64,000 bases of DNA from assembly GCF_000696305.2 (NCBI RefSeq), contig NZ_AOMT01000023.1:1-64000 (forward strand). The letters run 5' to 3'. Made by a program: the position numbers and the translations under genes. The notes below the pieces were generated by a model that worked only from the letters and a program-made list of their open reading frames with translations, did no database searches and was not told the DNA's origin. The DNA is from Moraxella bovoculi 237. GTDB taxonomy: Bacteria; Pseudomonadota; Gammaproteobacteria; Pseudomonadales; Moraxellaceae. This document shows positions 1 through 7,874 of the stretch, piece after piece. Numbering within the stretch: position 1 is the stretch's first letter; each line of letters begins with the position of its first letter.

Positions 1-3
1 ATC

Positions 4-34
4 CTAACCCCTGACTGAAAAGTTGGGGGTTTTA
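4..34 (+). terminator. Possible terminator of a gene left of the window
   Basis: A short hairpin pairs AACCCC at 6-11 with GGGGTT at 26-31 and is followed by a few T residues. It lies just before the pseudopilin gene and probably ends a transcript that enters from the left. The stem is short, so this is a weak call. Confidence 0.35.
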
Positions 35-48
35 GGTATGGCGATATT

Positions 49-582
49 ATGATAAAAGCAGAATCTGGATTTACGTTCATTCAATTAATCGTTGTCCTAT
101 TGATTGTTTCTGTGTTACTATTTTTTGCTTACCCTATGATTCCCGCTCTGTTTGAGCGTATGGAATCACATACAACAAGGAAACACCTTCATGAAGCAAT
201 TCGCTTGGCAAAGATAGAGAGTTATTCAAGAGGTAAGGATGTTATCATTTGTGCTATGAATAGCGAGAATGAATGCAGTAGGAGTGCTCAAGAAAGATTT
301 GTTGTCTTCGTAGATAATGATAGAGACAATAGATTAGGCGCCAAAGATTATATAATTAGCAGCGAATCTTTGTATTTAAAACATGGTATAATTAAAATGA
401 ATGCCTCATTATCACGCAATTATATGAAATTCATGGGTGATACGGGTAAGCCGCGTGGGAATTATGGCAATATCAAATATTGTACCTTATCCAAGAATAA
501 CAACAATAATTTTCAAATTGTCATCAATACACATGGTGTTGTGACTGAGAGACAAGGTCACTTATATCGTATAGAATGTTAG
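49..582 (+). CDS. GspH/FimT-type pseudopilin (minor type IV pilin)
   Basis: A 177-residue protein with a class III prepilin leader: a 7-residue charged leader ending in Gly, then FTFIQL and a hydrophobic helix to about residue 30. Family members are cleaved by the prepilin peptidase after Gly and assembled with type IV pili. The globular part holds four Cys residues that could form disulfides. The residue at mature position 5 is Gln instead of the near-universal Glu, which is unusual. The start has only a weak Shine-Dalgarno. The gene heads a + strand run with the nucleotidase 12 bases downstream. A FimT or FimU-like role is likely, but the exact paralogue is not clear. Confidence 0.75.
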   Translation: MIKAESGFTFIQLIVVLLIVSVLLFFAYPMIPALFERMESHTTRKHLHEAIRLAKIESYSRGKDVIICAMNSENECSRSAQERFVVFVDNDRDNRLGAKDYIISSESLYLKHGIIKMNASLSRNYMKFMGDTGKPRGNYGNIKYCTLSKNNNNNFQIVINTHGVVTERQGHLYRIEC

Positions 583-594
583 AAAGGGGATGGT

Positions 595-1623
595 ATGGCG
601 GTAGATTTTTCTCAGACTTTAATTGTGGCGATTTCGGCGACAGCCTTATTTGATTTGTCCGAAGCGGAAGCCAAACTGATTGAATTAACAAAAAAGGACG
701 AAGAGACGGCTGCCAAGAAATTCCGTGAATATATGCATTTGCGCGAGAATGAATCTTTAAATCAAGGAACAGGCTATCCGCTTATTAAGGCGCTTTTGAA
801 TTTAAATCGGTATCAGGACGATAAGGAATATCATGATGAATCACCCTTTGTTGAGGTGGTGATCGTTTCCAAATCTACGCCAGACATGGGTATACAGGTG
901 CTTAATGCCATTCGCACACATGAGCTAGGCATCACTCGATCTGCTTTTATCTCTGGCGCTTCGGTGGCGGATTATATTAAGGATTTTGATGTTGACTTAT
1001 TCTTAACGACCAATCGCGAAGACGCCCAGAAAGTGGCGGATGCGAACATTTGCGCTTGTGCGATTCTTGATGCGACTCCGATCGATACGTCAGAGCTTGA
1101 CACTGAGCAGCTTCGCATCGCCTTTGATGGGGATGCTGTGTTATTTGATGAGGCGGGTGAGCTGGTATTTAAGCAGCAAGGATTGCAGGCATTTCACCAT
1201 CATGAGGATGAGATGGCTGACTTGCCGATGGAGAAAGGCCCTTATGCGGATTTTCTTATTAAGCTCTCTAAGCTACAAAATAAATTACCCAATGAGACCG
1301 AAGATGCGGTGCATAATCCGATCCGTATTGCCTTGGTTACTGCCAGAAATGCACCTGCTGACATGCGAGCGATTAAGACGCTGCGTGAATGGGGTGTGAG
1401 TGTTGACGTGGCTTTTTTCTTGGGTGGTCTAAATAAGACGAAGGTACTGCAAACCTTTGCACCGCATATCTTCTTTGATGACTCAATTAAGCACATCGAC
1501 GCTGCGCGTAATGTTGTGCCGTCCGCACTGGTGCCATATCATTCGACTTCATTGTTGAATGATATGCCGCAGCATTTGGATGAGCAGGTATTTAAGCCCA
1601 TTAAAAAACGCAAGAAACCATGA
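595..1623 (+). CDS. Cytosolic 5'-nucleotidase (cN-I-like family)
   Basis: A 342-residue soluble protein that matches the bacterial 5'-nucleotidase family related to eukaryotic cN-I (HAD-like fold). Signs are the N-terminal block with KSTPDMGIQVLNAI, the FDGDAVLFDEAGE motif near residue 178 typical of the family, and the C-terminal FFLGGLNK and HIFFDDS segments. The family dephosphorylates nucleoside 5'-monophosphates. The start follows a good AAGGGG ribosome site. The stop overlaps the start of a short ORF by four bases, so translation of the following genes may be coupled. Family assignment is firm; the preferred nucleotide cannot be read from sequence. Confidence 0.85.
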   Translation: MAVDFSQTLIVAISATALFDLSEAEAKLIELTKKDEETAAKKFREYMHLRENESLNQGTGYPLIKALLNLNRYQDDKEYHDESPFVEVVIVSKSTPDMGIQVLNAIRTHELGITRSAFISGASVADYIKDFDVDLFLTTNREDAQKVADANICACAILDATPIDTSELDTEQLRIAFDGDAVLFDEAGELVFKQQGLQAFHHHEDEMADLPMEKGPYADFLIKLSKLQNKLPNETEDAVHNPIRIALVTARNAPADMRAIKTLREWGVSVDVAFFLGGLNKTKVLQTFAPHIFFDDSIKHIDAARNVVPSALVPYHSTSLLNDMPQHLDEQVFKPIKKRKKP

Positions 1624-1715
1624 AGAAATCAACATTGTTCAAACTGGCTCTCGCTGCAGCTTTATTGATACTGCCGAGACGCAGCAGCTCAAAAAAGCCG
1701 CAACATGACGATTAG
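1620..1715 (+). CDS. 31-codon ORF with a lipoprotein-like leader
   Basis: A 31-residue ORF starts on an ATGA overlap with the nucleotidase stop and ends 8 bases past the start codon of the TatD gene. It reads like a signal peptide: KK near the start, then a hydrophobic stretch up to ALLIL, then PRRSSS where a lipoprotein would have LSGCSSS. The three codons ccg, aga and cgc are each one transition from tcg, gga and tgc. It may be a decayed small lipoprotein or simply a translational relay that carries ribosomes to tatD, which has no clear ribosome site of its own. Expression is unproven. Confidence 0.35.
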   Translation: MKKSTLFKLALAAALLILPRRSSSKKPQHDD

Positions 1716-2559
1716 ACTTATTGATACGCATACGCATTTTGACGTGCCTGAGTATGATGAACATCGCAGGTTGATGACTGAACGTGCTCATGAACAGGGC
1801 ATTAGGCATCTGGTGTTGATTGGTTTTTTGGCGAAATATTTTCATCAGATGGTAAAAGTCAAATCCCAAATGGCGGATTTTGCCAAGAGCAGCCATCAAG
1901 GCATTCAGGCTCATTTGGCGTTCGGACTTCATCCTTTGTACATCATGGAGCAGTCGGATTCTGACCTGATGTTGCTTGATGATTTTATTAGGAAGTACAG
2001 CAGTATCGCCATTGCTGAGATTGGTCTAGATACTTATCCAAAAACCTTGGCGCAGTCAGATATTTTTGAAAAGCAAAAGCGGTTTTTTATTGAGCAAATT
2101 CATCTTGCCAAACACCATGATTTGCCGATTTTATTACATATTCGCAAAGCGCACGCTCAAGTCCTGCAGATTTTAAAAGATCATAAATACCGCGCCAGCG
2201 TTCAGGGTGGTATCGCTCATAGTTTTAGTGGCGGCGAACAAGAGGCTTTAGCTTTTGTGAAGATGGGATTTAAGCTTGGTATTACGGGGCAAATCACCAA
2301 CCCCAATGCTAAGAAATTACGCAATTCTGTGATGAATGTGTTTAAGCGATATGGCGCTGAGGCATTCGTGATTGAGACGGACTGCCCCGACATGATGCCG
2401 GTGCCTTGCCAGCACTTGGGCACGTTCAATGAACCTGCTAATTTGGTGTATGTGCTTGATGAGTTGGCGACGATGTTTGATATGGATAAAGAGAATTTGG
2501 CTAGGCAGCTATGGCAGAACAGCAATGAGGCGCTGCACCAAAATTGGGTATATGAATGA
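1705..2559 (+). CDS. TatD family metal-dependent hydrolase (DNase-like)
   Basis: A 284-residue TIM-barrel hydrolase. Metal-binding elements are visible in order: the N-terminal DTHTHFD, AEIGLD near residue 110, LHIRKAH near 150, GIAHSFSG near 173 and ETDCPD near 224. The family includes 3'-5' exonucleases and other phosphoesterases; the YjjV-like branch is plausible. It overlaps the following tcdA gene by four bases (ATGA), so the two are co-transcribed. Upstream bases lack a good Shine-Dalgarno, which fits coupling to the short ORF that overlaps its start. Confidence 0.85.
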   Translation: MTIRLIDTHTHFDVPEYDEHRRLMTERAHEQGIRHLVLIGFLAKYFHQMVKVKSQMADFAKSSHQGIQAHLAFGLHPLYIMEQSDSDLMLLDDFIRKYSSIAIAEIGLDTYPKTLAQSDIFEKQKRFFIEQIHLAKHHDLPILLHIRKAHAQVLQILKDHKYRASVQGGIAHSFSGGEQEALAFVKMGFKLGITGQITNPNAKKLRNSVMNVFKRYGAEAFVIETDCPDMMPVPCQHLGTFNEPANLVYVLDELATMFDMDKENLARQLWQNSNEALHQNWVYE

Positions 2560-3326
2560 TGAATGACATGTTAACCGCTCGACGATTCACTGGTACGCGA
2601 ACGCTTTATGGCGATGGATTTGAGAAATTTATCAATGCTCACGTTTATGTGATTGGTGTTGGTGGCGTGGGCTCTTGGGCAGCAGAAGGTCTGGCAAGAA
2701 CAGGGGTGGGGCAGATTACGTTGGTCGATCTGGATGTATTGGTTGAGAGTAACATCAACCGCCAGCTGCCTGCCTTAGATGGTACGCTTGGAGAGTCGAA
2801 GATTGAGGTAATGGCGGCACGACTTAGGCAAATCAATCCTAATCTTGAGCTGAATCTGGTTGATGATTTTTTGACCGTAGATAACGTTCAGCAGATTCTA
2901 CCCAATAAAGAAGAGGCAGTAGCCCTGGCTGCTCAAGGTAAAAATGTAATCGTGTTAGACTGTGTCGATGACATGAATGCCAAGCTTGCTTTGGCGCTGC
3001 ATTGCCGATTTAATAAAATTAAGCTCATCGTCTCTGGTGGGGCGGGTGGTAAAATTAACCCAACGCAAATCAAAGTTGACGATCTCACAGACGTAACCCA
3101 AGATCCATTATTGGCAAAATTAAGAAACAAACTCAAAGAAAAAAATATTAGCCAATCAAAAGGCAAATTCGGTATCAAATGCGTCTATTTAGCCGAACAA
3201 TTAAAAATGGCAACAGCGTGTGAAAGCGGTCTGAATTGTGGTGGTTACGGCTCAGCAGTCGCAGTTACGTCTGTGGTGGGCATGGTGATGGTGTCAGAAT
3301 GCCTAAGATTGATTGCTAAGCAATAG
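2556..3326 (+). CDS. tcdA: tRNA threonylcarbamoyladenosine dehydratase TcdA
   Basis: A 256-residue ThiF/MoeB/E1-like protein. It has the nucleotide-binding GVGGVGSWAAEGLARTG segment at about residues 34-50, the LVDLD and NRQLPAL motifs, and the DCVDDM segment typical of CsdL/TcdA. The enzyme uses ATP to cyclise t6A37 of tRNAs to ct6A. Its start overlaps the TatD stop. A bidirectional terminator follows. The presence of tsaD elsewhere in this window supplies the t6A that TcdA acts on. Confidence 0.9.
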   Translation: MMNDMLTARRFTGTRTLYGDGFEKFINAHVYVIGVGGVGSWAAEGLARTGVGQITLVDLDVLVESNINRQLPALDGTLGESKIEVMAARLRQINPNLELNLVDDFLTVDNVQQILPNKEEAVALAAQGKNVIVLDCVDDMNAKLALALHCRFNKIKLIVSGGAGGKINPTQIKVDDLTDVTQDPLLAKLRNKLKEKNISQSKGKFGIKCVYLAEQLKMATACESGLNCGGYGSAVAVTSVVGMVMVSECLRLIAKQ

Positions 3327-3335
3327 CACTAAGCA

Positions 3336-3369
3336 AAAAAAATCCCCAATGAAGTATTGGGGATTTTTT
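3336..3369. terminator. Bidirectional terminator between tcdA and efp
   Basis: AATCCCCAAT at 3341-3350 pairs with ATTGGGGATT ending near 3365, with A residues on the left and T residues on the right. It serves the convergent genes tcdA (+) and efp (-). Confidence 0.85.
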
Positions 3370-3387
3370 ATGGGTGTGCATCATATA

Positions 3388-3957
3388 TTACACGCGTGAT
3401 AGGTATTCGCCAGTACGAGTATCGACTTTTACGATTTCGTCTTGTTGTACGAATAGTGGTACACGCACCACCGCGCCAGTCTCTAGACGTGCAGGTTTGC
3501 CGCCGCCACCAGAGGTGTCGCCACGCAGACCTGGATCGGTTTCTACGATTTGTAGCTCAACGAAGTTTGGTGGGGTAACGCTTAGCGGTGCGCCATTGAA
3601 TAGAGTGATGGTGCAAAGTGCGTTTGAGTTCTCTTTTAGCCATTGTGCTGCATCGCCCATGGCGTTCTTGTCAGCTTGCATTTGCTCGAAAGTCTCAGGG
3701 TGCATGAAGTGCCAGAACTCACCATCGTTGTATAGATAGTTCATTTCGGTATCTAGTACGTCAGCACCTTCTAGGCTGTCGCCAGATTTGAAGGTCTGTT
3801 CTAAAACTTTACCTGTCTTTAGGTTGCGAAGTTTAACACGGTTAAAGGCCTGACCTTTACCAGGTTTAACGTATTCGTTCTCGATGATTGAGCATGGGTT
3901 GCCGTCAAGCATGACTTTTAGGCCAGCTTTAAAATCATTGGTAGAATAACTTGCCAT
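3388..3957 (-). CDS. efp: Elongation factor P
   Basis: A 189-residue EF-P with the KOW-like N-terminal domain and two OB domains. The start is set at [10 protein letters not shown] because the longer frame upstream runs through the promoter and AAAGGTAATC precedes this ATG. EF-P rescues ribosomes stalled at polyproline. The modification site lysine is residue 34 in the loop KPGKGQAF, as in EF-P proteins that receive beta-lysine from EpmA/EpmB. Its modifying enzyme EpmB is encoded divergently next door, a well-known pairing. Confidence 0.97.
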   Translation of the reverse strand: MASYSTNDFKAGLKVMLDGNPCSIIENEYVKPGKGQAFNRVKLRNLKTGKVLEQTFKSGDSLEGADVLDTEMNYLYNDGEFWHFMHPETFEQMQADKNAMGDAAQWLKENSNALCTITLFNGAPLSVTPPNFVELQIVETDPGLRGDTSGGGGKPARLETGAVVRVPLFVQQDEIVKVDTRTGEYLSRV

Positions 3958-4042
3958 GATGATTACCTTTAAAAAAGAAAAATAAATTTTGGCGAAAGTG
4001 CGATATAATACCCAGCATTTCGCAAATGTCGCTAAACAGCAC

Positions 4043-4072
4043 ATTATATATAGTTTTGTTGAATATTGTCAA
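4043..4072 (-). promoter_or_regulatory. Promoter of efp
   Basis: On the minus strand TTGACA (4067-4072) and TATAAT (4043-4048) are both perfect sigma70 hexamers, spaced by 18 bases. The -35 box lies within 10 bases of the epmB start codon, so efp and epmB transcription share the same short region. The predicted efp leader is about 80 bases. Confidence 0.75.
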
Positions 4073-4078
4073 AAGATA

Positions 4079-5107
4079 ATGAATGATTTTTCAAAAATAT
4101 TGACCATTGATGTTGATTCTGCTTACGGTGATTGGCAAAGTGAATTGGCTGACGGTGTTTCGGATGTGGCTGAATTGTGTGATTTGCTTGAGATAGAGTG
4201 TCCAGATGCGCCTTATCAGCCTAAGGGTTTTGGGCTAAGAGTGCCGCGAGCCTTTATTCAAAAGATGACAAAAGGTGATCCAAGTGATCCGCTGCTACTG
4301 CAGGTTCTGCCAGACATCAAAGAAACTGTGGTAAGCGCTGGCTATACTGCCGATCCCTTACAAGAGAATGAGCAAAATCCAATTAAGGGTCTGCTGCATA
4401 AATACAAAAACCGTGTGCTGATTACCACAACGGGGGCGTGTGCGGTGCATTGTCGTTATTGTTTCCGTCAGCATTTTGACTATCATGCGAACATGCCAAG
4501 CATTCAAGAGATCGCTCGTATTGCCGACTATGTGGCAAGCTGCCCAGATGTTGATGAGATGATCTTTAGTGGTGGCGATCCGCTGAATTTAAATCATAGA
4601 CGCCTAACAGCTTGGTTCGATGCCATAAACGCCATCCCAAACGTCAAGACCATCCGCATTCATACACGTCTGCCTGTGGTGCTACCCAATCGTGTGGATG
4701 ATGAACTGCTAAGCCTGCTAAAAGCTTCACCAAAAAGCATCGTCATGGTGTTGCATATTAATCATGCCAACGAGATTGATGGATCTCTTAAGCAAAAATG
4801 CCGCGCACTCAGAGAATCCGGCGTTGTCTTATTAAATCAGACGGTTCTGCTAAAGGGTGTGAATGATCACGCTCAGACGTTGATTGAGCTTAGTCATGCG
4901 TTATTTGATGCAGGGATTTTACCTTATTATTTGCACGTGTTGGATAAAGTTCAGGGGGCGGCGCATTTTGATTTGCTGATTGAGCGTGCGATTGAGATTT
5001 ATTGGCAGATGCTCGAGAGTCTGTCGGGTTATCTGGTGCCCAAACTGGTGCAAGAGCTGCCCAATAGACCGTATAAGACACCGATTAATATACATGCTTT
5101 GGATTGA
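4079..5107 (+). CDS. epmB: EF-P beta-lysylation protein EpmB (lysine 2,3-aminomutase)
   Basis: A 342-residue radical SAM, PLP-dependent aminomutase. The iron-sulfur cysteines are seen as CAVHCRYC near residue 120, followed by the GGDPL motif near 166. The C-terminal YYLHVLDKVQGAAHF segment belongs to the PLP-lysine domain. EpmB converts lysine to (R)-beta-lysine, which EpmA attaches to Lys34 of EF-P. The start at 4079 is chosen over an upstream in-frame ATG because that one lies inside the efp leader. No epmA is in the window. Confidence 0.93.
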   Translation: MNDFSKILTIDVDSAYGDWQSELADGVSDVAELCDLLEIECPDAPYQPKGFGLRVPRAFIQKMTKGDPSDPLLLQVLPDIKETVVSAGYTADPLQENEQNPIKGLLHKYKNRVLITTTGACAVHCRYCFRQHFDYHANMPSIQEIARIADYVASCPDVDEMIFSGGDPLNLNHRRLTAWFDAINAIPNVKTIRIHTRLPVVLPNRVDDELLSLLKASPKSIVMVLHINHANEIDGSLKQKCRALRESGVVLLNQTVLLKGVNDHAQTLIELSHALFDAGILPYYLHVLDKVQGAAHFDLLIERAIEIYWQMLESLSGYLVPKLVQELPNRPYKTPINIHALD

Positions 5108-5160
5108 ACTTAAAAAAATACTTGCAAAATTTCAAAACTTTGTTAAAATAGCAACACTTT

Positions 5161-5237
5161 AGGCGTATAGCTCAGTTGGTTAGAGCACCACCTTGACATG
5201 GTGGGGGTCGATGGTTCGAGTCCGTTTACGCCTACCA
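5161..5237 (+). tRNA. tRNA-Val(GAC)
   Basis: A complete cloverleaf: acceptor AGGCGTA with TACGCCT, D arm TAGCTCAGTTGGTTAGAGCA, anticodon stem CCACC/GGTGG with loop TTGACAT (anticodon GAC at 5195-5197), a T arm with TTCGAGT, and an encoded CCA. The T stem contains G-T pairs (GATGG/CCGTT), less regular than usual, which may reflect recombination by the adjacent integrase. The gene is the probable attachment site of the element that follows. Confidence 0.95.
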
Positions 5238-5249
5238 AACAACAATCCA

Positions 5250-5285
5250 GGGCTATCCACAATCGTGCGATAGCCCTTTATTTTT
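5250..5285 (+). terminator. Terminator after tRNA-Val
   Basis: GGGCTATC (5250-5257) pairs perfectly with GATAGCCC (5269-5276) and is followed by TTTATTTTT. It lies 12 bases past the tRNA and ends its transcript. Confidence 0.85.
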
Positions 5286-5348
5286 CAAGGTTTAAAGCCT
5301 TTTTGTTGTCTTTTGTAGTCTATGGCTATCTATTGAAATCTATGTTTT

Positions 5349-5390
5349 TTGTTGGTATATTTGTTGGTATAAAAATCCTTATACCAACAA
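5349..5390. repeat. Three 10-base iterons before the integrase
   Basis: TTGTTGGTAT occurs at 5349-5358 and 5361-5370 in direct orientation, 12 bases apart, and inverted as ATACCAACAA at 5381-5390. The second and third copies make a perfect 10-base palindrome with a 10-base spacer. The position between tRNA and integrase suggests arm-type binding sites for the integrase or an excisionase, or an operator for int. Confidence 0.55.
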
Positions 5391-5402
5391 ACAAGGCAAA
5401 TC

Positions 5403-6590
5403 ATGCTAACAGATACCGCCATAAAACGGTTAAAGCCGTCCACTGATTGCACCCCAAATAAGCCTGATAAGTATTCAGACGGCAACGGCTTACAATTAAT
5501 AGTAAGACCAACAGGGACAAAAGTTTGGTTGGTTGCCTATCGCTATCATGGCAGACAAACTAATATCACATTGGGGCGTTATCCTACAATTAGCCTACAA
5601 CAAGCACGCCTACAAGCCTTGGAGATAAAACAGAAGCTAGCACAAGGTATAGACCCTAAGACCGCTAAGCCTAATACGGTGCTATTTGGCGATATAGCGA
5701 ACGAATACCACACCCAAAGAGACCGTAACAACCCAATCAATAAGGGCAAATACACCGTATCAAAAGTTACGCACAAAAAGGATTTGAGCCAATATAATAA
5801 TGACATTGCCCCACATATCGCCCATTTGGACATAAACGCTGTTACGCCTGTAATGATACTAGATATTGCCAAACGCATTGAAAAGCGTGGAGCATATGAC
5901 ATGGCAAAACGAGCCATTAGGCAAATAGGGGCAATATTCCGCCATGCTAGGGATAAGGGGCTATATGACCGCCTACCGCCAACAGACGGGCTGGAAAAAC
6001 GCCTAACCAAACGAAAACAAGAACACTTTGCGCGCCTAGAATTTCACGAATTACCCCAATTCTTTTCCCATGTTCATCATTCCACTTGTGAACCGCTTAC
6101 AAAACTTGCCTTTAAATTTATTTGCCTGACCTTTGTGCGCACCATAGAAATGCGCTTTATGCAATGGGCGGAAATTGATTGGGATAACTACCTTTGGCGA
6201 ATACCGCCCGAGCGCATGAAAATGGATAAGCCCCATATCGTACCACTTGCCCCACAAGCCATAGAGATTTTACACCAAATTAAGGCAATGGGGCTAAGTG
6301 ATGAATTTGTGTTTTATAACCCCAAAACCAAAAAGCCCGTTAGTGAAAATTTTCTAACACAGGCGTTAAAGCGTTTGGGCTATCAAGGACGAATGACAGG
6401 ACACGGGTTTAGGGGCATTGCCAGCACCAAATTACATGAATTGCAATACAATCATGAGTGTATAGAATTACAATTAGCCCATGCCAAAGCGGATAAAGTC
6501 AGCATGGCATACAATGGGGCGGAACACTTGCCCTACCGCGTGCAGATGATGAAAGAATGGGCAAAGCTGATAGAACACGCTTGTCAATGA
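5403..6590 (+). CDS. Tyrosine-type integrase of a tRNA-Val element (P4-like)
   Basis: A 395-residue site-specific recombinase. The N-terminal 85 residues form the DUF4102-type arm-binding domain (AIKRLKP, SDGNGL, LGRYP). A SAM-like core-binding domain follows, then the catalytic domain with Arg near 245 (FVRTIEM), the HGFR box near 334-337, LAHA near 360 and the nucleophile Tyr near 369 (MAYNGA). Such enzymes insert elements at tRNA 3' ends; here the gene points away from tRNA-Val, 165 bases downstream. The ribosome site is weak (AAGG). All catalytic residues appear present, so it could still be active, although the right end of its element seems lost. Confidence 0.93.
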   Translation: MLTDTAIKRLKPSTDCTPNKPDKYSDGNGLQLIVRPTGTKVWLVAYRYHGRQTNITLGRYPTISLQQARLQALEIKQKLAQGIDPKTAKPNTVLFGDIANEYHTQRDRNNPINKGKYTVSKVTHKKDLSQYNNDIAPHIAHLDINAVTPVMILDIAKRIEKRGAYDMAKRAIRQIGAIFRHARDKGLYDRLPPTDGLEKRLTKRKQEHFARLEFHELPQFFSHVHHSTCEPLTKLAFKFICLTFVRTIEMRFMQWAEIDWDNYLWRIPPERMKMDKPHIVPLAPQAIEILHQIKAMGLSDEFVFYNPKTKKPVSENFLTQALKRLGYQGRMTGHGFRGIASTKLHELQYNHECIELQLAHAKADKVSMAYNGAEHLPYRVQMMKEWAKLIEHACQ

Positions 6591-6600
6591 GCCACTAAAA

Positions 6601-6630
6601 CAAAAAGCCCCAGTTTGGAGCTTTTTTTAT
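6601..6630 (+). terminator. Terminator after the integrase
   Basis: AAAAAGCCCCA pairs imperfectly with TTGGAGCTTTTT, followed by T residues. It separates the integrase from the ATPase gene. Confidence 0.6.
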
Positions 6631-6669
6631 ATTTGAATTATTGCAATTTAGATGGTTTTAGATTGCTAA

Positions 6670-6716
6670 AAACTAATTAGTTTGCTATCATCTAAGACAA
6701 TCTAAGACTACCTAAG
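6670..6716 (+). promoter_or_regulatory. Palindrome and direct repeats upstream of the ATPase gene
   Basis: AAACTAATTAGTTT (6670-6683) is a perfect 14-base palindrome. It is followed by TCTAAGAC repeated at about 6690 and 6700 and a partial copy CCTAAG at 6711. The arrangement just before the ATPase start looks like an operator region. No regulator can be tied to it. Confidence 0.4.
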
Positions 6717-6723
6717 CCCCCCC

Positions 6724-7770
6724 ATGAAAGACATTTGGCATTACCCACGCACCGCCCTAGCCGAGCAGGTTTTAAGCCTTTTTAATAGCGGTTTATCCCA
6801 TGCCCTAACCTTTTTTGCCCCAAGACGAAAGGGCAAGACCGAATTTTTGTTAAAAGACATTACGCCCCTTGCCAAAGAGTATGATTACAAGGTGTTTTAT
6901 TTTAGCTTTTTGGATAATGGCGAGAATGTAGAAAAACGCTTTATTTATGAGCTTAACGCCTTTTGCCAAGGCAAGATAGCCAAAAGCCTAAGCCACCTAT
7001 CAAGCGTGGAGATACAAGGCTTTAAAGCCGAATTACAGGCATTGGGCAATGATGACCTACTACACAGCCTAAACGCCCTAGCAGGGCAGGGCAAGCCCAT
7101 ATTACTGCTACTAGACGAGATACAGGCATTAGCAGGGGCGAGCCATTACCCCATCATAGCCAGTTTGCGCACCGCCTTAGACACCAATAAGGATAAAATT
7201 AAAGTCATCTTTACAGGTTCAAGCCGTGAGCAGTTACGGCTTATGTTTTCATCAAGCACCGCCCCATTTTTTTATTATGGGCAAAATTTAACTTTTCCTG
7301 ATTTGGATAAGGCATTTACCGACCATTTGGCGGGCGTGTTTTATCACACCACTAAAAGGGATTTGGATAATAATGGGCTATGGAGTGCGTTTGTTGCTAT
7401 GAACAAAAGCCCACAAATGGCTAGGGCATTGATTGAACGCATGGCACTAAATCCCATGCTAGACATTACAACCGCCAAAGATGAGCTGTTGGACGAGATA
7501 CAGGCAAGCCAAGATTATTCGGTTATCTATCACGATTTGACCGCCATACAACAGCACCTATTAACCCACATTGCCACAGGGCAAGGCGAGCTATACAGCC
7601 AAACCACCAAAGACAAATTAACTGAGCATTTGGGCGTGGATATTGGCAATCAGCACATACAATCCGCCATACGTTCGCTATCCAAAAAAGGCTTGTTATT
7701 CAAGGTTAGTAATGGTGTGTATGAGATTGACGATATATTTTTTAAAGAGTGGTTATTAAATCACGGCTAA
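6724..7770 (+). CDS. ATPase of the ATPase_2/STAND-like group, element cargo
   Basis: A 348-residue protein. A P-loop at residues 33-40 reads APRRKGKT, matching the GPRRVGKT form of archaeal-type ATPase_2 proteins but with Ala in the first position. Walker B is ILLLLDEIQAL near residue 128, and FTGSSRE near 163 resembles a sensor 1. The last 90 residues look like a winged helix (IQSAIRSLSKKGLLFKV). It sits between the integrase and the AlpA regulator, where mobile elements often carry accessory genes. There is no good Shine-Dalgarno before the ATG. A role in defence or element control is only inference; the substrate is unknown. Confidence 0.7.
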   Translation: MKDIWHYPRTALAEQVLSLFNSGLSHALTFFAPRRKGKTEFLLKDITPLAKEYDYKVFYFSFLDNGENVEKRFIYELNAFCQGKIAKSLSHLSSVEIQGFKAELQALGNDDLLHSLNALAGQGKPILLLLDEIQALAGASHYPIIASLRTALDTNKDKIKVIFTGSSREQLRLMFSSSTAPFFYYGQNLTFPDLDKAFTDHLAGVFYHTTKRDLDNNGLWSAFVAMNKSPQMARALIERMALNPMLDITTAKDELLDEIQASQDYSVIYHDLTAIQQHLLTHIATGQGELYSQTTKDKLTEHLGVDIGNQHIQSAIRSLSKKGLLFKVSNGVYEIDDIFFKEWLLNHG

Positions 7771-7777
7771 TCAGTTT

Positions 7778-7850
7778 TGCAAGGCTAGGAGTAGCTACCG
7801 AAAGGCGGTTATTTTTCATACCTTAGACCGCCACGCCTTGCACTTTTATT
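7778..7850 (+). ncRNA. Candidate structured RNA between the two cargo genes
   Basis: An outer perfect stem TGCAAGGC (7778-7785) with GCCTTGCA (7835-7842) encloses an inner stem GGCGGT (7804-7809) with ACCGCC (7827-7832), and a small self-complementary segment GTAGCTAC lies between. A T-rich tail follows. This could be a terminator for the ATPase transcript, a leader of the next gene, or a small RNA. The nested design is more complex than a plain terminator. Confidence 0.4.
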
Positions 7851-7874
7851 TGTTAAGGTATGGTAAGGTGTGAA

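Noticed and set aside
4004..4009. TATAAT on the + strand as an epmB promoter
   Set aside because: No acceptable -35 hexamer lies 15-19 bases upstream, so I do not call it.
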